From assembly GCA_027577595.1 (NCBI GenBank), contig JANBRJ010000006.1, forward strand, positions 124,001 to 188,000: DNA of 64,000 nucleotides. The letters run 5' to 3'. Below are positions 20,722 to 30,632 of the stretch, in pieces. A model generated the notes under the pieces. It did not search any database and was not told the DNA's origin. It worked only from the letters and a program-made list of their open reading frames with translations. The translations under genes and the position numbers were made by a program. The stretch's first letter is position 1, and the number at the start of each line of letters is the position of its first letter. Source of the DNA: Coemansia sp. RSA 487 (Eukaryota > Kickxellomycota > Kickxellomycetes > Kickxellales > Kickxellaceae).

Positions 20722-20834
20722 ACAGCATCCACATATCCATTAGTAGCCGCTCATTCCTTCATCTTTCTCGTTTCATGTAATCAGCGCATAGTGCTGGTCT
20801 CCAGTTTTGTATATAAGTATATATTTTTCTTTTC

Positions 20835-20840
20835 AATAAA
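20835..20840 (+). promoter_or_regulatory. Polyadenylation signal candidate of the RABL3-like gene
   Basis: AATAAA lies 114 bases after the RABL3-like stop and 9 bases before the stop of the convergent GatB gene. The two transcripts therefore probably overlap at their 3' ends. Confidence 0.4.
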
Positions 20841-20848
20841 CAAGATAT

Positions 20849-22468
20849 TCATCTTTTTTGCTCAAGGAGCTCCTGAACGATCCTGCTTACGTCTTGTGGT
20901 CGAGCCTGCCCCTTCGTTGCAGCCATTACCTTTCCCACAAAAAAGTTCAGTCTACGCTTTTGTCCCTTTAGATAGCCTGTGACTTCTTTTGGATGAGTGC
21001 TTAAAAGCTCGTTTGCAATATCCACTAACTTGCTCTCATCGTCAATGATCTTCCATCCATGCGCTTTAATAAGATCGCTCACGTTCTGGGATTCGCCATT
21101 CATATACTTCATCAAGAGCTGCTTCGCCTGCGCAGAGGTTACCATCTTGTTCTCGAGGGCATCTAGTAGTCCAGCCAGCTGGCTAGCAGTTAGCGTGCTA
21201 TCCTGCAGGCGCTGTGTGCGGTACGAAAGCTGGCCAAAGACCTCCGATGTAACCCACGCTGCCACAGTTCTCGCATTCCGACCCTTTGCAACACTTTCAA
21301 AAAGGTCAATGCATCCAGGCTCCGCAAGCATGGTTTCCACAGCTTCCTTCGAAAGGCCATACTGTTCTTGAATGCGTACAAGCGCTGCCTCTGGGAGTTC
21401 GGGAAGAGCTGCTTTGGCCGCTTCAATCCACTCGTCGGTTAAATGCACTTCAGGAATATCGGGCTCTGGCATGTACCGATAGTCGGGTGCATCTTCCTTG
21501 GATCTGACAACAAATGTCTTGTTCTGGCGTGCATCAAAACCTCGCGTCTCTTGCTCTACAAGATTTCCACTGTCTATAAGCTCTATTTGGCGCCGAATCT
21601 CCGCGCTGACCGCACCACGGATGACCTTTAGGCTGTTGAGATTCTTCAGCTCGCACCTCGTCCCCGAAAGCCTGTGCTCACCATCGCGGTACACAGACAC
21701 ATTGACATCACATCGCATCGATCCTTCTTCCATGTTGCAATGCGATACCCGAATGTGCCGCAAAAGCGTCTGCATTTTGCGAACATAGAGCGCTGCCTCG
21801 TCAGGCGTCTCTATGTCAGGTTCGCTAACAATCTCTAGCAGTGCAACGCCAGCGCGGTTGAGATCGGTTAGTACGTAGCCTGGATATACACCGTGGATGC
21901 TCTTGGCCGTATCTTGCTCCAATTGCAACTGGTGGATTCGAACAACCCTTGTGTGGTCGAGACCCTCATTGGGACCTATGCTGATTTTGCCGCCTCGGCC
22001 GATTGGAAATCTCTGCTGCGTGATCTGGAACCCAAGCGGCTGATCCGAGTAAAAATAGTGCTTGCGGTCAAATGATGAATACTCTTGTATCTTACCATCC
22101 AGGCCAAGGACTGCACGAGCAGCCAGATCGACGCATTCTGGATTAAGTCGAGGCAACGATCCAGGGATTCCCGCATCCACCAACGCGACATTAGTGTTTG
22201 GAGAGTCGTTCCACTTGGCACTCGCTGGCGAAAACAGCTTTTTCTTTGCCATTAGCTGGATATGCAACTCTAAGCCGATAGCAACATTCCAGCCGGCAGG
22301 AATGCCTGGTTGCAACTGTCTGTGGTGGAATTGACTAGAACCCAGGTGGCGTGTTTGTACAAGCCGTAAGTTGGGGTTGGGGCTGTGGTTCTGGTTGTTT
22401 TTCCATAGCCGTAGCCTGCTGATCGGTACTGAACCAGTCCGCAAGCGCACGCGATATATCGAAATCAT
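20849..22468 (-). CDS. PET112: Mitochondrial glutamyl-tRNA(Gln) amidotransferase subunit B
   Basis: GatB, with GatA and a third subunit, converts Glu-tRNA(Gln) to Gln-tRNA(Gln) in mitochondria. The protein has 539 residues from the ATG at 22468. The first roughly 55 residues are basic and free of acidic residues, a mitochondrial presequence. GLELHIQLMAKKKLFS (family start of the catalytic domain), FDRKHYFYSDQPLGFQIT, GVALLEIVSEPDIETPDE and DYRYMPEPDIP are characteristic of GatB. A helical YqeY-like C-terminal tail (about 385-539), which holds the tRNA, is complete. One exon, usual length. It converges on the RABL3-like gene with a 127 bp gap. Confidence 0.95.
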   Translation of the reverse strand: MISIYRVRLRTGSVPISRLRLWKNNQNHSPNPNLRLVQTRHLGSSQFHHRQLQPGIPAGWNVAIGLELHIQLMAKKKLFSPASAKWNDSPNTNVALVDAGIPGSLPRLNPECVDLAARAVLGLDGKIQEYSSFDRKHYFYSDQPLGFQITQQRFPIGRGGKISIGPNEGLDHTRVVRIHQLQLEQDTAKSIHGVYPGYVLTDLNRAGVALLEIVSEPDIETPDEAALYVRKMQTLLRHIRVSHCNMEEGSMRCDVNVSVYRDGEHRLSGTRCELKNLNSLKVIRGAVSAEIRRQIELIDSGNLVEQETRGFDARQNKTFVVRSKEDAPDYRYMPEPDIPEVHLTDEWIEAAKAALPELPEAALVRIQEQYGLSKEAVETMLAEPGCIDLFESVAKGRNARTVAAWVTSEVFGQLSYRTQRLQDSTLTASQLAGLLDALENKMVTSAQAKQLLMKYMNGESQNVSDLIKAHGWKIIDDESKLVDIANELLSTHPKEVTGYLKGQKRRLNFFVGKVMAATKGQARPQDVSRIVQELLEQKR

Positions 22469-23321
22469 TCCGCCCTAGTCTCTCTTGCGCTCAGGCAAAT
22501 AAATGTATAAAACTAGAGCATAAACATAAGGCAAATACAGTGCTATTATAGCAGTGGTGGATCGAATTCACTGCACAAATTTGTTTAAACACCCACGGCT
22601 TTATCGGGATCGAATATGGGCAAATAATCGCAGGTCAATATTGGCGAAATTATCTTTTAGATTTCTTTGCCTTTTTGCTGTTTTAAGGATATAAGCAGAA
22701 TTCAACCAGATGAAAAGAGAATACTATCTCTACCTATCTGTGTGTGCACGATGGGTTTATTTGTGTGTAAGCCTAGTATCGATATTGATTCTGACAAATG
22801 CGCTTGCAGTGACAGTGTCTGATATGATGTAACATCCCCAGATACATACACATTAAAATAATTTATGTTAAATGCTAAGCTGGTTAATGTAAGCGATCGG
22901 GCTGCAATAAATATTAACAAAGTAGATAAAACTCAAGTAAGGTAAAGCGCTATTGATTAGACTGTGAGACCGGAGATTCTCGGATTCGATGCTGCCATCG
23001 AGGTGGGATGCCGTCAGTCGCTCGATATTTATAGGGGATAGAGAGAAAAGAGCGTAACGTTCATGCTATTTTTTGTTTTTATTAGCGAGTGCAGAGGCAC
23101 GCCTTGATAATAATAGAAGAAATGCTGATATTATGTGCACAGTTTGAAACTGAAGAAAAGAAAAAAGATATGGTGCTAACATGCCCGCTTTTTTTGATGT
23201 GTTTCGCTCAGACAGAGATCACAGCCCATCTAACGACAGCAGTGACTGGTATGAACTTCCAGCGGGTCTGGGGTTGCCCTCGGATAGGTTTCTGATACAC
23301 GATCTGTATTCCAAAGAACTA
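22469..23321. other. Intergenic between GatB start and coiled-coil gene stop
   Basis: These 853 AT-rich bases hold the GatB promoter and the 3' flank of the coiled-coil gene. An ATG at 23181 opens a 63-codon plus-strand frame (to 23372) running into the neighbour's 3' end, discussed under findings. No tRNA-like fold was found around the TTCGAT at about 22984. Confidence 0.4.
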
Positions 23322-25202
23322 CTAGCATTTAATCGTCTGAAAAACGGTGGTGGCGGAGAATGCTGCATTTGAATTAATAGGCCCAAAACGCCCATACCTC
23401 GATTGATAGTTGTTTCTAGCCTCACTGCTTTTCACCGGCGTGGTTCTGTTATCATTGTTTGCCGGCGGAACTGTCACCTTGAGCTCGCTACACTGGCGTA
23501 TTTTGTCAGAGACCGATTCTGCAAGCGTTGCCGTAACAGTCACCTCGTGCAAGTACGGGCGCACCATGTCGTGGCACAGTCGGCGAAGCTGCTCGTGACT
23601 CCTTTCCAACTCCTTGGTGAGTCCGCCCACATGCTCTTCAAGCATCTTCGAGTGCTGTTTCGAGTATTTGCATTCAACTTTGAGCATCGCAATTTCCGCA
23701 CGATGCGCAGCATTGCCGCCCATGTCCTCATCACTATCAAGATCAAGAGAGCTGACAACAGAAAGCGTAGACTCTGTGTGCGCTTGTATCTCATTGTGAG
23801 CATCGTTAAGCTGCCGCCTCAGTGAATCGCACTTGTCCTTGAGTGCCTTGTTTTCGTCGATGAGCTGCGCACTCTCGTCCTTGCTGCTCTTTCCGTCTGC
23901 TACTATCCTACTAGATAGGTCGTGCTTCATCTCGAGCTGCAAGAGACGCTGCTTCTGTAGATCGCCGTTCCGTGGATTGAGTTCATCCGGCATACTTTGC
24001 TTCTGTCTGGTTACGGATGTCTCAACCTCTAATGCGTGGCGAGCATCTTCCAGCTCTTGCCCGGACATGCCATGAGGCGGTGCGCTTGACGGAAGATTAG
24101 CAGCCGCCTCCTCAAGATACGCGCAGCGCTCCTTCAGCCCTCTGACCTCCTCACGCATAAGTTCTAGTTCGCGGTTCGCACGGCGGTTGGATGCGCACGT
24201 CCGTCCAAAATCGTCAACCAGCGCCTCATATGGTTCCTTTGTTGTTGAATTCATTGCATTTGCCAGCATCTTGTACCGCATATTGAGGTCGAATATTGTT
24301 CTTTGCTGTTTTTGAATCAGCTTCTGCTGCGCAATCATGTCCCCGCTATAGCGCCTTCCTTCCTTGTCAAAATCTTCTTCGTCGCTAGACACAAAATCCT
24401 GATCCTTTATATCCCTATCGCTCATCATCTCCTCCTTGTGGTACCAGTTGCTGCGAATGGGCTTCGAGGCGCTCTTTGCCCGAGCCGACTGGCGACGAAC
24501 CTTGCGTGCTGATGCGCTTACAAAGCTCGTGTAGGATGCCCGCTGGATATGCCGTGTAGCTGTTTCTGTAGCAAGTCCATTGCCTCGTACCTGCTGCTGG
24601 GGCTGTGCTTGGAAGTTCCGTCCTCTAACAGCACGCGCGTGTGTAGTCCCTGGCGCGCCCTGTGCATACGTATCACCGAGTGCATCCGGAGTAGCAACAT
24701 TTGGGCCATAGCATTGCTGCGTTGCGTTTGGACGATGCAGCGCTCCGGTGGTTGTGTGCTGAGCAATGCGGCCTAGTTTAGTGCTGGCACGAATGCCATT
24801 AGTCAGCGCATTCTGCGTGTCTTCTATCCTCTGTGCGCGCTTTGTGGGGGAGACAAGGCTGCTGACTGGGGAGTCGCGGCTGGTCTGCGTGTCAAACCCG
24901 AAGAAGGGAGAAAAGGAGCGATTGCTGCCCGTGTCAAACTCGGCGTGCGAGTAGCGACGCGAAGGAGGAGCCCCTGAGATGCTCTCGTTTTTGCTGTGCT
25001 CGCGTGGCATGGCTCTGGGGTGGGCGTTTTCGTAGATTGTGGAAGCAAGCGGGACCCCGCCACTAATGCTCAAGCCGCTGATTGAATGGGCATTGACAGA
25101 GAGCACAGAAGAGATCGGCGGCCAGTGCGTAGTAGACGGCGCGTGGTAAATGACCTGGTCTATTGCTCTGGCTGTGGTCTGCTTAGGCCGGGAAACATAC
25201 AT
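23322..25202 (-). CDS. Coiled-coil protein of unknown function
   Basis: A 626-residue protein from the ATG at 25202. The first roughly 260 residues are low-complexity, rich in Ser, Thr, Arg and Gln. An acidic stretch DFVSSDEEDFDKEGRR near 275 leads into a long coiled coil: about 290-400 (QQKLIQKQQRTIFDLNMRYK and after) and about 410-570 with heptad Leu/Ile and Glu/Lys patterns. The C-terminal 50 residues are again disordered. The layout resembles microtubule-organising, septation or spindle-pole scaffold proteins, but I recognise no domain that settles it. One exon. Confidence 0.7.
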   Translation of the reverse strand: MYVSRPKQTTARAIDQVIYHAPSTTHWPPISSVLSVNAHSISGLSISGGVPLASTIYENAHPRAMPREHSKNESISGAPPSRRYSHAEFDTGSNRSFSPFFGFDTQTSRDSPVSSLVSPTKRAQRIEDTQNALTNGIRASTKLGRIAQHTTTGALHRPNATQQCYGPNVATPDALGDTYAQGAPGTTHARAVRGRNFQAQPQQQVRGNGLATETATRHIQRASYTSFVSASARKVRRQSARAKSASKPIRSNWYHKEEMMSDRDIKDQDFVSSDEEDFDKEGRRYSGDMIAQQKLIQKQQRTIFDLNMRYKMLANAMNSTTKEPYEALVDDFGRTCASNRRANRELELMREEVRGLKERCAYLEEAAANLPSSAPPHGMSGQELEDARHALEVETSVTRQKQSMPDELNPRNGDLQKQRLLQLEMKHDLSSRIVADGKSSKDESAQLIDENKALKDKCDSLRRQLNDAHNEIQAHTESTLSVVSSLDLDSDEDMGGNAAHRAEIAMLKVECKYSKQHSKMLEEHVGGLTKELERSHEQLRRLCHDMVRPYLHEVTVTATLAESVSDKIRQCSELKVTVPPANNDNRTTPVKSSEARNNYQSRYGRFGPINSNAAFSATTVFQTIKC

Positions 25203-26474
25203 CGTGTGTAGTGCAAAGTGACCTCTTGATAGTGGTAAATTCTGTGCGAAAAGGCTAATAATGCGTAAAATGTGTAAAGGCGTGAGAAAAAATTTAGCCT
25301 TTTTTCGGTAGGGAAATGAAGAGAGTCAAAAGTGAGGGATTTGCAAAACAAGTGTTTTCAGGGAGGATTGACCGACTGGACCCTTGATTACTTTAAACAA
25401 GAACGACCAGCGATGGTTTAGAATGAATAAATACAAAGAGAAAAGCACCAGAGAAAAAGTTGATTGATAAGGAGACAAAAAGTAAGCAAAGAAAAGAAAG
25501 GTGCCGGCTCAGGAATGAAATGCAGAAGCAACGCTTTTATTCTGGAACCGGAACAAAAAGTAACAGCAGCAAACGACGAATGGCTGTGAGGGTGCAGACC
25601 ATATTTGCTGCTTTCGTTTGCAAGTCTTTTTTTGTTTTTACCTACTTTCTCGTTTTTTTGCTTAAATTTAGACCAGGAACAATCATGCTGCTGCATTTTG
25701 TGCATATATCGGGTTTCCACTCTGCTTGGCTTGCTGCAGAGTATGATCCAAGTGGTTTCAGTGGTCAGCTCCACGGGTATAAATTACATTTCATCTTGTT
25801 TTGCATTTCTTCCTCAAAGTACCGAACAGTACACAATTGACACACGGGATCTCTTCTCTTATTTATGGGGTTGTGTGCGAAAACAAGCCAGAATCAATGT
25901 GCATCGACCGATCCAATGTGCAATAATGCACATCATTTTGACGATTATAGCTGATGAATCGCCTGCATAATTTCAAGCTGTTCCATTCCAATTGCCTGTC
26001 CAGAGACATTTTGTTCCCTGGAGCATAATGGAAAAATGAAGAAAAAATCGCCTGGGCAAAACAATCTTGTACTTGTTTGTTGTGTGGCAAACAATGGTGC
26101 TTGCATTGTCACTGTATCCGGTGTTTTTAAATATTGTTTTTGCTAAGCAAAAATCATGAACTGAGCAAGGTGCACCCGCTCCTTTCATTTAGTATTATTT
26201 CTTCAGTCTTTGGTGCTTTTAAGGATCAAATATTTACAAAATGCTCGTTTAATGTAACTTTATTTTCAGAGGCTATTCAGCCCTGAGTAACACAGCAAAC
26301 CTTCTAAAAACAATTTTCTATTGGGACCCCTACGTTAAAAGACCTACGTCACTTTAGAAAATAACTGTTAATCCTGCCCTGTACAGTGTCGTCTATGGAA
26401 TATTTTGCTTTAATTAGCAAATATTTATATATAATCAAAACTAGTGTAAAGAATAGCTACATTGACATTGTGTT
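25203..26474. other. Intergenic, no gene seen
   Basis: These 1.27 kb lie between the start of the coiled-coil gene and the stop of the F-box gene. The sequence is AT-rich with homopolymer runs; reading frames are short and overlap in several frames without coding character. Confidence 0.5.
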
Positions 26475-28124
26475 CTACGGGCCATGTGTATTTCCTTCAA
26501 CTATACAACTCGGAAACAGCTTGCTCAAGTACCTCCTCACACTGTCTACGCCTTCTTCCGAGTAGTCGCTATTGAGCACAAAGCTAAAGGTATTTAACTT
26601 GCACGATATCGGAGCAACACTAGCTTTTTTGTCTAGTATCTCAGGAGCGATCTTTCCTTGTGTTTCTATTAGTAATTTATCGATATGCATCTTCTTCAAA
26701 TCAGGGAGATTATAAGTTAGCCTTTGTAAGTCGTTGATATGGACAGGACAAAATATCTCGATATCTGCAAGGCAATTCCAGCTTACTTGATCAATGTTGA
26801 GCAAAAGGTACTGTTCACATAAAATTGCTTTTGCATATTCTGCTAAATTCGGAACACTAAATATATCATTCATAAACGAGTACATGCTAATGTATTGGGA
26901 TTCTCCCATACTGAGTTTGACATAGCTTACAAGCTTTTCCCTTGCCAAACCAATCCTAAAGTCTGTGAAAATCATATGTGTTGCACCCAGTTCAATGTCA
27001 ACATGGTTTATGGTTACTGCATCTTGAATCGCTACCAAAAAGCGGAGAGTAGCTGGACATAGGTGAATAACCACATGTTCAAGTTTTGGTGCCATTACTT
27101 TATAGCCAAATTCATGTATTGGATATTCCCAGGTAAATAAGTCATAGCCGAAATAGTCTTGATCAATTTTAGGTTTTAGTCCGAGCCATTTCAGATTAGC
27201 AAAATGTAAGCATCTTGAGCTATCTCTGCTTCCAAAGGAACTCCAATCAAAGTCATCTTTTATAAATTTCAAATCAAGTACTGTCAGATATTCTGCACAT
27301 ATCTGAGGCATATAATCTGCAAGACCGCCTTCTCTTGTTATTATAGCATGCGTAAGTTTGTCTGAAAAGGCATTAACCTTTTTAAGTGCAATTTGTGGAT
27401 ATACAAACCCTGTTAGCTGATGGGCATATCCTTTGATTACCGATCTTGCAAAAGTCAATATTGCATTATTGTCGCTACATCCACGCAATTTTAAATGTTT
27501 AACTGAAGGGACGAGCTGGGTAAATTCCTCACCTATTTTATCTATTCCATACATATTAGAGTATCCATTAAAAGGCGCAGGTTCAACATCACTTAAACTA
27601 AAAGTCAGTTCTGCCCGTTCAATGGCGCTTAAAAAATTACTGTAGTGGCCTACCTCTTGTATTAATCTGCGTAGAATACAGGCTGGCTCCCTACGTGTTT
27701 TTATCAATATATGAAGATACTTTGGCCAGTACTTTCTATGCCTGCCAAGTATATCCAAATTAGATCTTACGATTATCTTCTCTCCTATACTGCGGTCGCA
27801 AGTAAAGGAATTCCATGATTTGGCAGATATGCTTGAAGCATCAGAATAGTAGCGAGAGTCATCAGAATCCTCACTGCTAAAATATGTCGAATTAATATCA
27901 GTATCTTCGCATCTGTACTGGCCGATACTAATGCATTGGATAAACGAGACTTTGTAGACGGAAGAAAAAGCCAGCTCTCTCCACATTCTACATACAACTA
28001 AAAGTTTTGCCTTGGTTCTCCATTGAAGGCTGTGATGACGAGAATTTGACTTATTGTTGTTGATATTGCAAGTCCAATCAAATATTCTAGTAAGCACAAT
28101 GTCAGGAAGCTCGTTGATATGCAT
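26475..28124 (-). CDS. F-box-type protein
   Basis: A 549-residue protein from the ATG at 28124; the open frame continues upstream to 28277 with a hydrophobic, non-conserved stretch I do not include. The N-terminus MHINELPDIVLTRIFDW, then WRTKAKLLVVCRMWREL, is a recognisable F-box. F-box proteins recruit substrates to Skp1-Cullin1 ubiquitin ligases. The rest has irregular Leu-rich segments (VKHLKLRGCS, FANLKWLGLKP, LKKMHIDKLLIE), consistent with degenerate LRRs in the substrate-binding half. The coding sequence is clearly more AT-rich than its neighbours. Large families of such genes are common in Kickxellales fungi. Confidence 0.72.
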   Translation of the reverse strand: MHINELPDIVLTRIFDWTCNINNNKSNSRHHSLQWRTKAKLLVVCRMWRELAFSSVYKVSFIQCISIGQYRCEDTDINSTYFSSEDSDDSRYYSDASSISAKSWNSFTCDRSIGEKIIVRSNLDILGRHRKYWPKYLHILIKTRREPACILRRLIQEVGHYSNFLSAIERAELTFSLSDVEPAPFNGYSNMYGIDKIGEEFTQLVPSVKHLKLRGCSDNNAILTFARSVIKGYAHQLTGFVYPQIALKKVNAFSDKLTHAIITREGGLADYMPQICAEYLTVLDLKFIKDDFDWSSFGSRDSSRCLHFANLKWLGLKPKIDQDYFGYDLFTWEYPIHEFGYKVMAPKLEHVVIHLCPATLRFLVAIQDAVTINHVDIELGATHMIFTDFRIGLAREKLVSYVKLSMGESQYISMYSFMNDIFSVPNLAEYAKAILCEQYLLLNIDQVSWNCLADIEIFCPVHINDLQRLTYNLPDLKKMHIDKLLIETQGKIAPEILDKKASVAPISCKLNTFSFVLNSDYSEEGVDSVRRYLSKLFPSCIVEGNTHGP

Positions 28125-28670
28125 TTTGAATAGTAATGAGTATGTAAAATGTGAAGGAAAATAGGCAGAGAAAAGAAAAAGAGCACCTACAACAACCTTT
28201 TTATTTTCTTTTGTGAGTAAAAAAAGAGACTTGTCTATTTGCGATGGCAAGAAAAGACAAAAGGTGCATTCGAACAAAATAAATTGTTTCTTTATGATAT
28301 GCCTGGAGCTAAATATTTTCTCAATTCGCTAATATAGTTCTCGGTAAACAATCGCATAATGGCAACCTGTTAAAGTATCATTTTGGGGTGCTCATCGGCT
28401 TTTTAATGCTTTTAACATTTTCAATGTTACCTGTAATGATAAACCTCTGCTGCTTTTCAATGATGTTTGGTGATGACTTTTTTTTGGATGTTGTGATATT
28501 TTGGATCAGTGAGTTACAGAGATCAGATCAGATTTATCATTAAAAAAAGTTGGCAAGACAAGTTTGGACTTTTTTTTCTCTCTAAAGTCTTTTTTTTTAG
28601 TTGAGCTATTCTTTTTGTTTGTTGAAACTTTATATAATAGCGCCTGCACACTATATAGTCCTAGTTCAGA
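28125..28670. promoter_or_regulatory. Divergent intergenic region F-box gene / BFR2
   Basis: These 546 bases separate divergent starts. TTATATAAT at 28629-28637 lies about 35 bases before the proposed BFR2 ATG at 28671. Long T runs (28479-28486, 28568-28576) are present. No other gene is seen. Confidence 0.4.
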
Positions 28671-30632
28671 ATGCCAAAAAGTACGCTATACAAAGCTCAC
28701 TCGTTGTAAGCTCTCTTTAATATCGCTCGAGTCTTTGGTTCATACAACAAAGCGGCACTATATAAAGCACACTTACTAAACACGGTGTTTGACCAATCTT
28801 TTGAACTGAAAATGCACTTTTGTAGCCGAGTCAAAACGGGCAAAATCGCTTTTAGAGCAGATAGCAGACATATCCGATCCTAGACCAAAAGGTAGGCAAG
28901 CGACCAGAAGAGCATATAGGCAAATATGCTTAGCCTGTCAATACATGTATGAGTTTTGCTAATACAGTGACTGCATATTCAAGTCTTCTCTGTAGAGTTT
29001 GATATTGAGAATGAGGGACTGAACGACAACGCGTTTATCGGGAAAGAGCAAGGATCGGATAACGGCGAGAGTGACAATGAGGAGCTACGGCGTGAACACT
29101 ATGTCGATGTTGGGAAAAGTACTCTGCGCAGGCGCCAGGGCCTTGGTGATCTTGGGCCAAAATATACTGGATCCCGAGTAAGTCGCAAAGCTCTATATGA
29201 GGACGATGAGTTGTCTGACGAAAATGGATTGGCACCTAGCGAGTCCGAGGCGGAAAGGTCATCCGAATCAATTGACAGTGATAGTCAGCTAGAATCTGAG
29301 AACGAGGATGATCAAAGTGTTGAGGATAGTGCTTCGGATAGCGAGTCTGAAGGCAATCTGGAAGGCGATTCGGATAGTGAAGATGATAGCGATGATGAGA
29401 GCCCTCGCGCAAGGTTTTCCTTGCAGCAAGACGACGACGACGGTTCTGCTGCTAGATCGCAGCAGCGCGTCCGCGAAGAGATAAAGAAGCTGGAGGAAGG
29501 CGAAAAAGCTCTTTTGAAGTCAATTACACAGACCGCCAAGAGCGATATCGAGAAGGGACAGCACGTTCTTAATCAAACCCGTTTGTGGGAGGGTGCTCTA
29601 GACGCTCGAATTCGCGTACAAAAGGTTGTGACAGCGGCTAACGAGCTTCCGCAATACGATATGTTTGATGAGCTGGTGGTTTCACGTTTTGATGATGACA
29701 AAGAGTCGGATGGAGATAGCTGTTTGAAAGAGGCGCGCCAGTCGGTTAGACTGTTGATAGGCTCTCTGGCCGAGCTGCGCAAGACTCTGGCGGACCAGAA
29801 CGAAGCTGTATCAAAGTCACAAGAGACTACTAGAGCAGGCACAAAACGCGCGGCCTCAGAGTCTGTGGATGAGGATGAGGACGAGGTTATCGCCACATGG
29901 AACGAGCTCGAAGAGCTGAGGAGCGAATTTAAACCGTACCGCGACGAGTCGCTCGAAAATTGGAGCAACAAGGTCCAGATGTCTACGAATGTTACCAGCC
30001 ATAAAAAGTTCAAAGCAGTCAACCAGGGAATCATGCACCAGCTTGAACAAATCTTGGCCGGAAAGGATCGTCTTGTTGAGCGCACACAGCTGAAGAGGGC
30101 AGAATGCAAAGTCATTGGCAAAGAGAAGGATGAGTCTCCTGAGAAAGAAGATGAAAGAGGGAAAGAGTCCTCTTCTGTTGCAGTGGACGCTCATCTGAAG
30201 GACACTGACACTGAGATTTTCGACGATACTGACTTTTACCAACAGCTTTTGCGTGAGCTTATTGAGAGCAGAATGGTGGACTCGAACGACCCAACCGGCT
30301 CGCTTGGAGTTCGCTGGGCCGCTGTCAAGCAACAGGCGCGATCCAAAAAGCGCGTTATCGACAGAGGCGCATCAAAGGACCGCAAGATCCGCTATCAGGT
30401 CATGGAAAAGCTGCAAAACTTTATGCCACCTGTACCAGCAGGCACTTGGCATGAAGACATGGTGAATGAGCTGTTTTCGACTCTTTTGGGCCAAAAGGTG
30501 CCGCAGTCTATTCTGGATGTTGAGGCGGAAGATAACACCACTGTGCCCAGGCCGACAGGCGTAGCAGAGCCGTTGGTTAATTCTGGAGAGGTAGATATAA
30601 GCGACACACGTGGTCTGCGTCTGTTTGGTTAG
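28671..30632 (+). CDS. BFR2: BFR2/AATF (Che-1, Traube) ribosome-biogenesis protein (three exons)
   Basis: Bfr2/AATF is a nucleolar factor of the small-subunit processome. Translation upstream of the long open frame shows exons joined by in-phase introns: exon 1 28671-28680 (ATG plus 7 bases), exon 2 28826-28891, exon 3 28996-30632. The introns are 145 nt (GTACGC..TTTTGTAG) and 104 nt (GTAGGC..TCTGTAG). The 570-residue product begins MPKTESKRAKSLLEQIAD, then SDPRPKEFDIENEG and REHYVDVGKSTLR, which match the AATF N-terminus. An acidic Ser/Asp/Glu stretch (about 85-160) follows, then the conserved helical middle and the C-terminal TRAUB domain (about 430-545; WAAVKQQARSKKRVIDRGAS, then KIRYQVMEKLQNFMPP). 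The first tiny exon is the least certain part. Confidence 0.88.

Noticed and set aside
22960-23040. Possible tRNA around a TTCGAT motif
   Set aside because: The stems needed for a cloverleaf are not present.
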